Source: Bacteroidia bacterium (lineage in GTDB: Bacteria > Bacteroidota > Bacteroidia > CAIKAF01). Taken from it: a stretch of DNA of 64,000 bases. The first letter of the stretch is position 1. Every line of letters starts with the position of its first letter. The notes beneath the pieces are model-generated. The model did not search any database and was not told the DNA's origin. It saw nothing but the letters and a program-made list of their open reading frames with translations. Location of the stretch: the NCBI GenBank assembly GCA_030427255.1, contig JAUHWY010000004.1:100655-164654 (forward strand), given 5' to 3'. Shown in pieces: positions 8,362 to 17,957 of the stretch. The position numbers and the translations under genes are program-made.

Positions 8362-10524
8362 ATGCGTTTTCTTTTTCTTGCTTTGATTTTGACGGCGTCG
8401 GCGGTGGCTCAGCGGCCATTTACCTTGGAGGATATTTGGGTGAACTATTGGTTTTTTCCGCGCGGGGCGGAGGGCTTTAATGCCACGGCAGACGGCAAGC
8501 ACTATTTGGCAGAGGACGATGGCGGTTTGGCCAAATATCGATTCGACGCAGAGGCGCCGGTGGCCGGCTACCGTTTTTCTTTTGAGGGTCGACCTTTAGA
8601 TGGCTTTGACAGCTACCGTCTTTCGTCGGATGAGCAAAAGGTTTTGTTGGCTACGGAAACGGAGTCGATTTATCGGTATTCGTCGCGGTCGCTGTATTTG
8701 GTGGGGAATCTGGCGGATGGAGAGTTGCGGCCATTGACCGAGGGGCAAAAGGTGCGCTATGCGGATTTTTCGCCTGATGGGAAGCATGTGAGTTATGTAA
8801 GTGGCAATAATTTATATATTAAGAGTTTAGAAGATAATACTTTACGTAAAATTACGGAAGATGGAAAAGTCAATTCCATTATTAACGGGGCTTCGGATTG
8901 GGTGTATGAGGAGGAGTTTGAATTGGTGCAGGCCTATGACTGGTCGCCCTCTTCTGCCTATTTGGCCTATTTAAAGTTTGACGAGTCCGAAGTTCCGGAG
9001 TTTACCATGCCAATGTTTGGCGGTGGTTTGTATCCGGAAAACTATGTGTTTAAATACCCCAAAGTGGGCGAAAAGAATGCCGAAGTGAGCGCTTGGGTCC
9101 ATCACGTGGCTTCGGGGAAAGCGGTACAGGTGTCGCTTCCTTCCGGTGTAGAGTATTTGCCGCGGCTTTGGTGGACGCCGGACGACCGCCTGGTGCTCTT
9201 GGTGATGAACCGGCTGCAAAACCACATGCGTTTGCTTTTGGCTGATCCGGAAAGCGGTAGTACGCGAGTTATTTGGGAGGAGCGCAGCGATACGTATTTG
9301 GAGCTGCCCGAGGACCCGGTGTTTTTGGCCGGCAGCAGCCGCTATTTGCTCACCAGCGAAAAGAGCGGTTTCAAGCATTTGTATGTGAACGATTTTGAGA
9401 AACAAAGCTCAGAGGCTCTAACAGAAGGTGCTTGGGAGATTCGCGACTTTTTGGGTTTTCATGAAGGAAGGAAGGAGGCGCTGTATACCTCCACCGAAAC
9501 CGGTTCCATGGAAACGCAGTTGTTTGCAGTAAATTTGAAGGGCAAGAAACGGCAAATTACCAAGGCACCGGGTACCCATGACATTTCTTGGAGTGGCGAT
9601 TATTTTGTGGACAACTACAGCCGTGCGCATGCGCCTTACCGAGCTGGGCTCTATGATTTGGACGGAAACGAGTTGAGGGTGCTCAACCAGGAAGCATACG
9701 ATATATACCAAAAGTTGTATAATGAGCAGCTGCAGTTGAAACCTCCGGTTTTTTTCTCAGCCCCCGCTGCGGATGGCAGTTCATTGAATGCCTTTGCGAT
9801 TTATCCGCCCAATTTTGATTCCAGCAAGACCTATCCGGTACTCATGTATGTGTACGGTGGTCCCGGAAGTCAGGAGGTTACGGATGGTTGGATGGGTCCC
9901 AACTACGGATGGTTTCAATACCTGAGCACACGTGGCGTGGTGGTGGTTTGCGCCGACAACCGTGGCACGGGAGGTCGAGGCAAGGCCTTTCGCGACATAA
10001 CTTACGGTCGTTTGGGCGAAATAGAGACCCGCGATCAATTGAGCGTGGCGCGCTGGCTGCAAGCTAAGTCTTGGGTCAAAGACGATGCCATAGCCATGTT
10101 TGGCTGGAGTTATGGCGGTTATATGACGGCCTTGTGTACCTTTCAGGGGAGCGATGTGTTGAGCGCCGGAATCAGCGTGGCGCCGGTTACCAATTGGAGG
10201 TTTTACGACAATATTTATACCGAGCGCTATATGGGGACCATGCAAACCAATCCCAAAGGCTTTGATAAGCAAGCTCCCATTCGATTTGCAGATAAACTTG
10301 AGGGAGACTTTTTGTTGATTCACGGTAGCGCCGACGACAATGTGCATTGGCAAAACACGGCAGAGTTGAGCATGGCCTTGATTCAGGCGAACAAGGACTT
10401 TGAGCAATTCATTTATCCGGACAAGAATCATGGCATTTATGGCGGGAATACGCGCCTGCATTTGTACCGAATGATGACCCGGTTTTTGGAGGAGAAAGTG
10501 GGGGGGATGAATGGGGAATGGTGA
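8362..10524 (+). CDS. Dipeptidyl-peptidase IV family serine peptidase (S9B)
   Basis: 720 residues, typical for DPP-IV. A signal peptide ends SAVAQ. The N-terminal beta-propeller (about 40-480) includes DWVYEEEF, the Glu pair that holds the free N-terminus of the substrate. The C-terminal alpha/beta-hydrolase domain has all three catalytic residues: Ser in GWSYGGYMT, Asp in GSADDNVH and His in KNHGIYGG. The enzyme removes X-Pro or X-Ala dipeptides in the periplasm or at the surface. It is followed (after a repeat) by two POT transporters that could import the products. The last codons (GMNGEW) run into a tandem repeat, so the C-terminus may have changed recently. Confidence 0.95.
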   Translation: MRFLFLALILTASAVAQRPFTLEDIWVNYWFFPRGAEGFNATADGKHYLAEDDGGLAKYRFDAEAPVAGYRFSFEGRPLDGFDSYRLSSDEQKVLLATETESIYRYSSRSLYLVGNLADGELRPLTEGQKVRYADFSPDGKHVSYVSGNNLYIKSLEDNTLRKITEDGKVNSIINGASDWVYEEEFELVQAYDWSPSSAYLAYLKFDESEVPEFTMPMFGGGLYPENYVFKYPKVGEKNAEVSAWVHHVASGKAVQVSLPSGVEYLPRLWWTPDDRLVLLVMNRLQNHMRLLLADPESGSTRVIWEERSDTYLELPEDPVFLAGSSRYLLTSEKSGFKHLYVNDFEKQSSEALTEGAWEIRDFLGFHEGRKEALYTSTETGSMETQLFAVNLKGKKRQITKAPGTHDISWSGDYFVDNYSRAHAPYRAGLYDLDGNELRVLNQEAYDIYQKLYNEQLQLKPPVFFSAPAADGSSLNAFAIYPPNFDSSKTYPVLMYVYGGPGSQEVTDGWMGPNYGWFQYLSTRGVVVVCADNRGTGGRGKAFRDITYGRLGEIETRDQLSVARWLQAKSWVKDDAIAMFGWSYGGYMTALCTFQGSDVLSAGISVAPVTNWRFYDNIYTERYMGTMQTNPKGFDKQAPIRFADKLEGDFLLIHGSADDNVHWQNTAELSMALIQANKDFEQFIYPDKNHGIYGGNTRLHLYRMMTRFLEEKVGGMNGEW

Positions 10525-10762
10525 ATGGTGAATGATGGATGGTGAATGATGGATGGTGAATGATGGATGGTGAATGATGGATGGTGAATGATGAATGGTG
10601 AATGATGAATGGTGAATGATGAATGGTGAATGATGAATGGTGAATGGTGAATGGTGAATGATGAATGGTGAATGGTGAATGATGGATGGTGAATGATGGA
10701 TGGTGAATGATGGATGGTGAATGATGGATGGTGAATGATGAATGGTGAATGATGAATGATGA
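10504..10762 (+). repeat. Minisatellite of 7/14-bp units (TGAATGATGGATGG)
   Basis: About 250 bp of tandem units, alternating TGAATGATGGATGG and TGAATGATGAATGG with TGAATGG variants. It starts within the last codons of the DPP-IV gene and supplies its TGA stop. In reverse it gives a long spurious frame rich in Ser-Ile-His-His. Such arrays are prone to slippage. It ends a few bases before an IS200-type transposase remnant. Confidence 0.95.
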
Positions 10763-10768
10763 GGTAGT

Positions 10769-10879
10769 GATGGGCTGTCCCCCATCTCTGAAGCTTTTTC
10801 TGTATCGCATCATAGTTTGGATGTGGTGCACCGGTATATCCAGAACCAAAAGATTCGGCATAGGGAAGGGAAGGGATGA
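10769..10879 (+). pseudogene. C-terminal remnant of an IS200/RAYT-type (Y1) transposase
   Basis: One frame reads EAFSVSHHSLDVVHRYI, then QNQKIRHRE, then a stop at 10877-10879. This matches the C-terminal pattern AFSVS-x-S-x(n)-YI-x-NQ-x-x-H of IS200-like Y1 transposases, including Bacteroidota REP-associated ones. Nothing upstream encodes the HUH motif or the catalytic Tyr; that part is gone or replaced by the minisatellite. The call rests on about 30 residues, recognised by eye. Confidence 0.6.
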
Positions 10880-11057
10880 GTCATTCCGTCGATTTAGAAC
10901 CCACGATTAAAACCTTGGGGTTCTGGGATGCAATTCCAGATGTTTGATGCTCGGCACCTCCGGTTGCTCCAATCCCGGGAAAAGCCCCTGTTTGAAACCG
11001 CAGGCTTTGTAAATCCCGAAGGTAAACTTACTTTTAAGGGATTTTTAACAGAGGGCT

Positions 11058-12941
11058 ATGGCAGACAGTGAATCGAGGCCGCAGGTTTCAACCATTCTAG
11101 GGCACCCTACGGGGCTTTTTGTTTTGTTTTTCACCGAAATGTGGGAGCGGTTCAGCTACTACGGCATGCGGGCTATTTTGGTCTTGTATATGAGTGCCAG
11201 TGCCACCGCCAAGAATGCCGGCATGGGATGGACCGAAGACAATGCCTTGGCCTTGTATGGTTGGTATACCATGTTGGTTTACGTGATGTCCATTCCGGGT
11301 GGCATTATTGCCGATAAATTCATAGGACAAAAGAAGGCAGTATTGTATGGTGGACTGCTGCTGGTAGCCGGCCATTCCGTTTTGGCGATTGAGCAAAATT
11401 GGGCCTTTTTTACCGGCTTGGCCTTGATTGTATTGGGGGTTGGTGGATTAAAACCCAACATCAGTACCATGGTGGGTGGTTTATACCCTGAGGGAGACAT
11501 TCGCCGCGACAAAGGCTTTACCATTTTTTACATAGGCATTAATATTGGAGCGGCTTTTGCCTCCATTTTGGTGGGTTGGATTGGAGAGACCTTTGGTTGG
11601 CATTACGGCTTTGGATTGGCGGGTATTGGCATGCTGTTGGGTCAATTGGTATTTATGTTGGGCGGTTCCCACTTAAAGGGAATTGGCGAAAAACCCATCA
11701 AAGAACCGGAGGGGAAAGATTCTTTAGGTCATTTGTTCAAAAAGCTATTTAGTTCTGGCTTTCCCAGGTTGGGTTTTGGTTTGGTTTTTAGTTTGGGTCT
11801 GGTATTGGTGGCCTTGGGTTTGAGCAAAGACGATGGAGGTTATTTAGGTTACGGCTTGCTTCTGTTGTTTTTGAGTTTTGTGGTTGGTTTGTTGATGGTG
11901 ATTTACCAAGAGCTCACGAAAGTAGAAAAGGACAAGTATGTGGTTTTGCTGCTCTCCTTTTTGATTGTAATTGTTTTTTGGGGTGCCTTTGAGCAAGCCG
12001 GAGGCTTAATGAACTTGTATACCAAAGCCAAGGTGGATCGGACGGTATTGGGTTACGAGATTCCTGCCTCCACTTTTCAGGCGGTGAATGCCATATTTAT
12101 CATATTGTTTGGGACATTGGTGGCCGGTTTCTGGGCTTGGCGTAAGCGGAAAAAGAAAGAGTCCTCTTCCTTGTTTAAAATGGCCATAGGAACCATTATT
12201 ATGGGTTCGGGCTTTTTGTTTATGGCCAAAGCCAGTTTGGAGGTATTGTCTACCGGTCAAGCCGCCTTGGTTTGGATTTTATTGGCGTATCTTTTCCACA
12301 CCTTGGGAGAGTTGTCGGCATCTCCGGTGGCATTGTCGTTCATTACCAAATTGGCGCCGGCTAAGTATGGCTCCATAATGATGGGGGTTTATTTCGCGGC
12401 CACAGGCTTGGGCAATAAAGTGGCCGGAGCCATTGGAGAAATGTCACGAACTCCACAGGCCGAACTTAAGGTAGCGGAGGCTCCGGTTCATTTGGGCCAA
12501 TTGGTAGCAGATTCTACGGTGGCCAAAGCACAGAATTTTGAAGTTCGAGGACGGATTTACCTGAATGCGGCGCAAGAACCTGTTATAGAAGATTTAGAGG
12601 GTCGGTCCTTATTGGTGCAGGATGTGTTGGCGGATTCTACTGCGGATGCGTTATTGAAAAAGACCTTGGCCTCGGAAGACCATAGTCCGGAGGCGCCCCT
12701 GCGCGTGGATTTAAGCTTTGAGAATAAAAAGGACCAGTTGGCCTTGCAAGAAGATACGAACCATGTAGGTCAGTTAAAGAACTATAGTGCCAAAGCGGCC
12801 GTATTTGAGGTGGAAAATAAGAAAGAGCTGCAAACCTTTATTGGCATTACGGGTTTTACGCTACTTTTCGGACTTCTGCTTATTTTGTTCTTGAAAAAAC
12901 TCAAAAGCCTCACGCATGGGGTAGAGGAACGCGAATCTTGA
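11058..12941 (+). CDS. POT/PTR2 family proton-dependent peptide transporter (first of two)
   Basis: 627 residues. The N-terminus has the POT signature (HPTGLFVLFFTEMWERFSYYG, with ExxER for proton coupling) and about 12 membrane segments, including the KPNISTMVGGLY motif of helix 4. It imports di- and tripeptides across the inner membrane. An insertion of roughly 130 residues (about 460-590, hydrophilic, QLVADSTVAKAQ onward) separates the last predicted helix from the rest. Many Bacteroidota POT proteins carry such soluble inserts. The paralogue starts 23 bp downstream, so the two are probably co-transcribed. Confidence 0.93.
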   Translation: MADSESRPQVSTILGHPTGLFVLFFTEMWERFSYYGMRAILVLYMSASATAKNAGMGWTEDNALALYGWYTMLVYVMSIPGGIIADKFIGQKKAVLYGGLLLVAGHSVLAIEQNWAFFTGLALIVLGVGGLKPNISTMVGGLYPEGDIRRDKGFTIFYIGINIGAAFASILVGWIGETFGWHYGFGLAGIGMLLGQLVFMLGGSHLKGIGEKPIKEPEGKDSLGHLFKKLFSSGFPRLGFGLVFSLGLVLVALGLSKDDGGYLGYGLLLLFLSFVVGLLMVIYQELTKVEKDKYVVLLLSFLIVIVFWGAFEQAGGLMNLYTKAKVDRTVLGYEIPASTFQAVNAIFIILFGTLVAGFWAWRKRKKKESSSLFKMAIGTIIMGSGFLFMAKASLEVLSTGQAALVWILLAYLFHTLGELSASPVALSFITKLAPAKYGSIMMGVYFAATGLGNKVAGAIGEMSRTPQAELKVAEAPVHLGQLVADSTVAKAQNFEVRGRIYLNAAQEPVIEDLEGRSLLVQDVLADSTADALLKKTLASEDHSPEAPLRVDLSFENKKDQLALQEDTNHVGQLKNYSAKAAVFEVENKKELQTFIGITGFTLLFGLLLILFLKKLKSLTHGVEERES

Positions 12942-12964
12942 TTAGTAAATTTTGAACTGAAATT

Positions 12965-15070
12965 ATGGAACAAAGCTCCAATCCCGACTTTTTTAAGAGC
13001 AAGGTGCTGGGTCATCCGGCCGGTTTGTTTGTGCTGTTTTTCACCGAAATGTGGGAACGTTTTTCGTTTTACGGAATGCGGGTGCTGCTGATTAATTTTT
13101 TAACCATGGCAGCCATAGGCATAAATCCGGGCTGGGAATGGAGCTCTGAGAATGCCGGTGCCTTGTTTGGAACCTATGCCGGCCTGTTGTACTTAACTCC
13201 TATTTTGGGAGGTTATATTGCCGATAAAATCACGGGTTACCGGTTGGCGGTGCTTATAGGCGCCATAATTATGACGGCGGGTCATGCCAGTATGGCTTTT
13301 GAAACCGAAGCTTCCTTGTACATCGGATTGGCTTTATTGGTGATTGGAACAGGCTTTTTTAAGCCCAACATGACTTCTATAATTTCGGAGATGTACAAAG
13401 ACGTTCCGGAGAAAAAAGATGGAGCCTATACCATTTTCTACATGGGCGTAAATGCCGGTGCCTTTTTTGGAATGATGCTTTGTGGGTATTTAGGCGAGAA
13501 AGTGGGTTGGTCTTGGGGCTTTGGTTTGGCCGGTATATTCATGCTTTTGGGCAGCATACAGTTTTGGCTGGCAAAGCCCTTGTTTGGAAGCATTGGGGAT
13601 AAACCCAATAAAAATTTGGTGCAAAGCGACGAGGAGCGTTTGGCGGAGGAGAATAACCCCAACGAGGGCAGGCGGAACCCCTTTACCGGTTTGGATAAGA
13701 TATTGATTTTTATTTCTGCTGCCGTAGGCTTGTTGTACATTTTTAATGATCCAAGCAGTAAAATTGCCAATATCCACCTTTTGCCGGAGGAAATCTTGGG
13801 AATGAATGGGCCGGCATTGATTACCGGAGTGGGCTTATTGGTATTTCTGTTTTTAGTAAGTTCCCGGATTTCCAGATACGATAAAGTCGTTCGAAACCGG
13901 ATGATTGCGGTGGTGATATTTGCCTTCTTTACGGTGCTTTTTTGGATGTCCTTTGAGCAAGGAGCCACCTCTTTAGTTCTGTTTGCGCGCGATTTTACTC
14001 AGCGTACCCTGGTTGGGGATTCCGCTACCATATTTAAAATCGTGAATACCCTGCTTACGGTGATTCCGTTGGGAATTATTACTTGGGTGCTGTTTCGATT
14101 GTTCAAGGAAACCGCAAATCGTATCGCTACTTCCAACATTGTATTGGCCGGCAGTTTTGTAGTGGTTTGGGGTATTGTTGGCTGGATGCTTTGGACAGAT
14201 TATAATGCAGTAGCCTATAAGGTGTCTTACCAAGTGGTAGAAACGCCAAGCTTAAATAAGGAGGGTGAGGTAATAAAAAATGAGGATGGGACGCCTGTTC
14301 TGCTTTGGGCACCCGTTGAAGAAAGTCGTGCCTTAGCTGAAGGAGACCGGGTTAGGGATACCCAAATGGTTATTTCGAGTCAGGTGCCTTTGGAAGTAAA
14401 TCAACAGGTTAATATCCATGTGGAGAAAGGGAACTTTGTGCTGCTGGACGACCCCATGTCTGAACAGATCCGCAGCGATTACCAAGCGGCAAATAGAGCC
14501 TCCATGGTAGTACCTGCAACCGTTACGGAGGAAGTGACCAACCAAATTGAGGTTACCGCCTCTTGGTTTAGTATTCTGAACTCGTTTTTCATCATTGCTT
14601 TTGCTTCCTTCTTTAGCAAATGGTGGGAAAGTAAATACAACCCTCCGGGAGCCGTTAAGTATGGTTTGGGCTTAGCCATAATGGGGCTTGGCTTTGGGAT
14701 GTTGGCCATTGGCTCTTCATCCATTCCTCAAGGAGCTGAACCGGGCATTGTTCGGGTGAGTATGGTCTGGCTAATTTTGGCCTATTTGTTCCACACCTTG
14801 GGCGAACTTTGTTCCTCACCGGTGGGCTTGAGTTATGTGAGCAAATTAGTTCCCGGACGCATGATCGCCTTTATGTTTGGCATGTGGTATCTGGCCATTG
14901 CCATCGGCAATAAATTGGCGGCTAATTTGGGTGGTGCTGTGGAGCAGATATCCGAAGAGTATTCCTTGAGTGCTTTCTTTTTGATCTTTACTATCGTACC
15001 CATTTCTGCGGGGATTTTGGTTGCCGCATTGAACCCTCTGCTCAAACGTTTAATGGGCGGAGTAAAATAA
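12965..15070 (+). CDS. POT/PTR2 family peptide transporter (second of two)
   Basis: 701 residues, paralogous to the upstream gene (HPAGLFVLFFTEMWERFSFYG, KPNMTSIISEMY). It differs in carrying its soluble insertion earlier (about residues 420-530, VVETPSLNKEGE onward), so the two copies are not a recent duplication. About 12-13 membrane helices. A different peptide specificity is likely but cannot be predicted. A DUF819 gene begins 7 bp after its stop. Confidence 0.93.
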   Translation: MEQSSNPDFFKSKVLGHPAGLFVLFFTEMWERFSFYGMRVLLINFLTMAAIGINPGWEWSSENAGALFGTYAGLLYLTPILGGYIADKITGYRLAVLIGAIIMTAGHASMAFETEASLYIGLALLVIGTGFFKPNMTSIISEMYKDVPEKKDGAYTIFYMGVNAGAFFGMMLCGYLGEKVGWSWGFGLAGIFMLLGSIQFWLAKPLFGSIGDKPNKNLVQSDEERLAEENNPNEGRRNPFTGLDKILIFISAAVGLLYIFNDPSSKIANIHLLPEEILGMNGPALITGVGLLVFLFLVSSRISRYDKVVRNRMIAVVIFAFFTVLFWMSFEQGATSLVLFARDFTQRTLVGDSATIFKIVNTLLTVIPLGIITWVLFRLFKETANRIATSNIVLAGSFVVVWGIVGWMLWTDYNAVAYKVSYQVVETPSLNKEGEVIKNEDGTPVLLWAPVEESRALAEGDRVRDTQMVISSQVPLEVNQQVNIHVEKGNFVLLDDPMSEQIRSDYQAANRASMVVPATVTEEVTNQIEVTASWFSILNSFFIIAFASFFSKWWESKYNPPGAVKYGLGLAIMGLGFGMLAIGSSSIPQGAEPGIVRVSMVWLILAYLFHTLGELCSSPVGLSYVSKLVPGRMIAFMFGMWYLAIAIGNKLAANLGGAVEQISEEYSLSAFFLIFTIVPISAGILVAALNPLLKRLMGGVK

Positions 15071-15077
15071 CTGACCT

Positions 15078-16310
15078 ATGTTTCCATTGCAGAACGATGC
15101 CGTGGTGCTGGCCTTGCTGGTCGGCACCTTGGCACTTATTTTTGGAGCAACCAAAACCAAGGCCCTACAACCTTTCTTTAAGTTTGTGCCGGCTTTGCTG
15201 CTGTGCTACTTTATTCCTTCACTGTATACCACTTGGGGCCTGGTGGATGAGAAAGAGTCCAGCTTGTATTTTGTTGCTTCGAGGTATTTGTTGCCTGCCA
15301 GCTTGGTCTTGCTCACCTTGAGCATAAACCTCAAAGAGGTTTTTCGGCTAGGGTCTAAGGCTTTGATTATGTTCCTTACCGGTACGCTAAGCATTATCAT
15401 TGGTGGCCCACTTTCCATTTTGTTGGTTTCGCTGGTTTCTCCGGAAACCGTGGGTGGTATGGGACCCGAAGCCGTTTGGCGCGGCATGACTACCATTGCA
15501 GGAAGTTGGATTGGCGGCGGCGCAAACCAAGCCGCTATGTTTGAAGTTTTTCAGCCTTCCAATGCCCTGTACAGCGTAATGATTACCGTGGACATCATCG
15601 TGGCTCAGGTTTGGATGTTCTTTCTGTTGTTGGGCATAGGACAAAGTCAGCGGATCGACAAACGCTTAAAGGCAGATACCTCAGCCATTGACCGTTTGCG
15701 CGATAAAATGGATGAGTTCAGCAAGAAGAACAGCAGGATTCCGGACTTTACTGATTTAATGGTAATCCTAGGCATTGCTTTTGGCGCTACCGGATTGGCG
15801 CACTTGTTGGCCGATATTTTGGCCCCATGGATTGCAGAAGATTTTCCTGCCTTGAAAAAATTCAGCTTGGATTCCGGGTTCTTTTGGCTGATTATTTTGG
15901 CCACCACCTTCGGTTTGGCTTTGTCCTTTACCCGCTTTAGGAGCTATGAAGGAGCCGGAGCCTCAAAGATTGGTTCGGTGTTTATTTACTTTTTGGTCGC
16001 CACCATTGGACTTAAAATGGACATCAATGAGGTATTTAAAAATGCCGGTCTTTTCGGCGTAGGCTTTGTTTGGATGGCCATTCATGTAGTGCTCATGATA
16101 TTGGTGGCTTGGCTGATTAAAGCTCCCTTCTTTTTCTTGGCGGTGGGTTCCAAAGCCAATATTGGAGGAGCGGCTTCTGCTCCTGTAATTGCGGCGGCAT
16201 TTCACCCGGCTCTAGCTCCTGTGGGCGTATTGTTGGCGGTTTTGGGCTATGCCCTTGGGACTTATGGCGCCTGGCTTTGCGGTTTGTTGATGCAAGCTGC
16301 TGCCCCCTAA
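15078..16310 (+). CDS. DUF819 family membrane protein
   Basis: 410 residues with about 10-11 hydrophobic helices. The central [16 protein letters not shown] and the late [19 protein letters not shown] match the DUF819 family of integral membrane proteins, whose Gly-rich paired motifs suggest a transporter fold with inverted repeats. The substrate is unknown. It lies 7 bp behind the second POT gene, in the same direction, so it probably shares their transcript. Confidence 0.85.
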   Translation: MFPLQNDAVVLALLVGTLALIFGATKTKALQPFFKFVPALLLCYFIPSLYTTWGLVDEKESSLYFVASRYLLPASLVLLTLSINLKEVFRLGSKALIMFLTGTLSIIIGGPLSILLVSLVSPETVGGMGPEAVWRGMTTIAGSWIGGGANQAAMFEVFQPSNALYSVMITVDIIVAQVWMFFLLLGIGQSQRIDKRLKADTSAIDRLRDKMDEFSKKNSRIPDFTDLMVILGIAFGATGLAHLLADILAPWIAEDFPALKKFSLDSGFFWLIILATTFGLALSFTRFRSYEGAGASKIGSVFIYFLVATIGLKMDINEVFKNAGLFGVGFVWMAIHVVLMILVAWLIKAPFFFLAVGSKANIGGAASAPVIAAAFHPALAPVGVLLAVLGYALGTYGAWLCGLLMQAAAP

Positions 16311-16333
16311 GGCAAGCCTTGTAAATAAGGTTG

Positions 16334-16341
16334 TATCTTTG
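16334..16341 (+). promoter_or_regulatory. -7 promoter box TATCTTTG for the biotin carrier/mevalonate genes
   Basis: TATCTTTG matches the Bacteroidota -7 consensus TAnnTTTG. No convincing TTTG -33 box is found at the usual distance. The box overlaps the first in-frame ATG at 16339, which argues for translation from the ATG at 16417. Confidence 0.55.
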
Positions 16342-16416
16342 CCCCTAAATGCTGTGTTTACTTGTGTAAAAGGTGGGCAACAGCAAAAATGGAAAGCACC
16401 GAAAAAGCAGAGGCAC

Positions 16417-16920
16417 ATGTACATTGTAAAAACCGGACAAAGCACCTTTGATTTTAATCCCGAAACGGAAGGGACTTGGAGCAGCCCACAGGCCTCCGGC
16501 CCTATTCGTATTGAGGGTGATTCCCGTCAGGGCTTTCGGTTGCATATCGGTAACGAAAGCTATGCTGCTTTTTTGGTGGAAGCCGACTATCGACAAAAGC
16601 GCTTTGTATTTAGCATTCAGAACCGCCGCATAGAGGTCTTTGTAGAGGACGAAAAAGATCAAGCCATCAAGGCATTGGGTTTGCCGGTGGTTAAGCAGAA
16701 AAAGGTCGACGTACTTAAGTCTCCAATGCCTGGAATGGTGCTGGAAGTACTCACCAAGCCCGGGCAAACCGTTTCCAAAGGCGAACCTTTGTTGATTTTG
16801 GAAGCCATGAAAATGGAAAATGTGCTAAGGGCCGCCGGAGAAGGAGAAGTAAAAGAGGTGTTGGCAGAAGCAGGGACGGCAGTAGACAAGAATCAGGTGC
16901 TCATAAAATTTGCAGAATGA
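16417..16920 (+). CDS. Biotin carboxyl carrier protein/subunit of an acyl-CoA carboxylase
   Basis: 167 residues from ATG 16417. The frame extends back to 16339, but that ATG overlaps a -7 promoter box and the extra 26 residues look non-protein-like. The C-terminal 70 residues form a biotinyl domain: SPMPGMV, then EAMKMEN with the biotinylated Lys, then the closing GTAV motif. The N-terminal half is the extra domain seen in Bacteroidota propionyl- or acetyl-CoA carboxylase carrier subunits. Partner carboxylase subunits are not in the window. The stop overlaps the mvaD start (ATGA), so the two are translationally coupled. Confidence 0.88.
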   Translation: MYIVKTGQSTFDFNPETEGTWSSPQASGPIRIEGDSRQGFRLHIGNESYAAFLVEADYRQKRFVFSIQNRRIEVFVEDEKDQAIKALGLPVVKQKKVDVLKSPMPGMVLEVLTKPGQTVSKGEPLLILEAMKMENVLRAAGEGEVKEVLAEAGTAVDKNQVLIKFAE

Positions 16921-17957
16921 GCGAGGTCCTGCATACGCAATGGAAGAGCCCATCCAATATTGCCCTCATAAAGTATTGGGGCAAAACAGGACATCAAATT
17001 CCATGCAATCCTTCGTTGTCGATTACCTTAGACCAAGCACACACCGACACCCGAATAGAAGCGCTGCCCAAACAGGGCGATTTTCCTGAACCGGAATTGT
17101 ACTTTGAAGGCAAGCGAAACCTGCCTTTTGAAACCAAGATTTTGGGCTTTTTTCAGCAAATCAGTGACCGTTTGCCGGTGGTAACTTCCCACAAACTGCT
17201 GATTCATTCCGAAAACTCTTTTCCACATTCGGCAGGAATTGCCAGTTCGGCTTCTGCCATGAGTGCCTTGGCTTTAGGACTTTGCGAGTTGCAGCGGCAA
17301 TTGGACGGCGGAGCCCGCGATGCTGCTTTTTTTGCTTTGGCTTCTGATATAGCACGGCTGGGTAGTGGGTCTGCCTCTAGGTCCATATATGGCGGTTTGG
17401 TTTCTTGGGGCAAGCATGCCGATTTGCCCGAAAGCAGCAATGAAGTAGCCGCTCCCTTGCCTTTTGAGGTGCACGAAGTGTTTACCAAGCTCCACGACGA
17501 TATTTTGATTTTGGATCGTTCGCCTAAAAAGGTTTCTTCCAGAGCCGGACACGGTTTAATGAAAGGAAACTTATTTTCTGAAGTACGGTTTAAGCAAGCC
17601 AATCAACATTTTTCAGAATTATTGGAGGCGCTAAAGACCGGAGATTGGGATCGATTCATTGCCATAACCGAGTCGGAGGCCTTGAGCTTGCACGCCATGA
17701 TGCTCACCTCTACTCCTCCGTACCTACTGATACAGCCGGAAACGGTTAAAATTATTAAAGAACTTCAGGACTTTAGACAACAATCGGGGCTACCTGTCTG
17801 TTTTACCCTCGACGCAGGTCCAAACGTGCATTTGATATATCCGGATACTTGCCGGGAAAAAGTACAGGAACTGTTGTTGATGTGGCAAAACGACTCGAGT
17901 TTTTCCTTCGAAGTTTTGCCTGATGTTATGGGAAAAGGGCCAATTTGCTTGAAATAA
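16917..17957 (+). CDS. mvaD: Diphosphomevalonate decarboxylase
   Basis: 346 residues, GHMP-kinase fold. It makes isopentenyl diphosphate from mevalonate 5-diphosphate with ATP. Diagnostic motifs: [13 protein letters not shown] at the N-terminus (substrate binding) and [17 protein letters not shown] near residue 105 (the phosphate-binding loop, shifted as in decarboxylases). [10 protein letters not shown] segment near residue 300 carries the conserved catalytic-loop region. Its start overlaps the carrier protein by 4 bp and its stop overlaps the mevalonate kinase start (TAATG). The mevalonate route, not the MEP route, is therefore expected here, as in many Flavobacteriales. Confidence 0.95.
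   Translation: MSEVLHTQWKSPSNIALIKYWGKTGHQIPCNPSLSITLDQAHTDTRIEALPKQGDFPEPELYFEGKRNLPFETKILGFFQQISDRLPVVTSHKLLIHSENSFPHSAGIASSASAMSALALGLCELQRQLDGGARDAAFFALASDIARLGSGSASRSIYGGLVSWGKHADLPESSNEVAAPLPFEVHEVFTKLHDDILILDRSPKKVSSRAGHGLMKGNLFSEVRFKQANQHFSELLEALKTGDWDRFIAITESEALSLHAMMLTSTPPYLLIQPETVKIIKELQDFRQQSGLPVCFTLDAGPNVHLIYPDTCREKVQELLLMWQNDSSFSFEVLPDVMGKGPICLK

Noticed and set aside
9781..10861. Long minus-strand frames rich in Ser-Ile-His-His repeats
   Set aside because: They are the reverse reading of the minisatellite and of the DPP-IV gene. Repeat units of 7 bp keep several frames open.
10769..10879. Intact RAYT transposase gene
   Set aside because: Only about 35 C-terminal codons remain. 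No HUH motif or catalytic Tyr region is found upstream.
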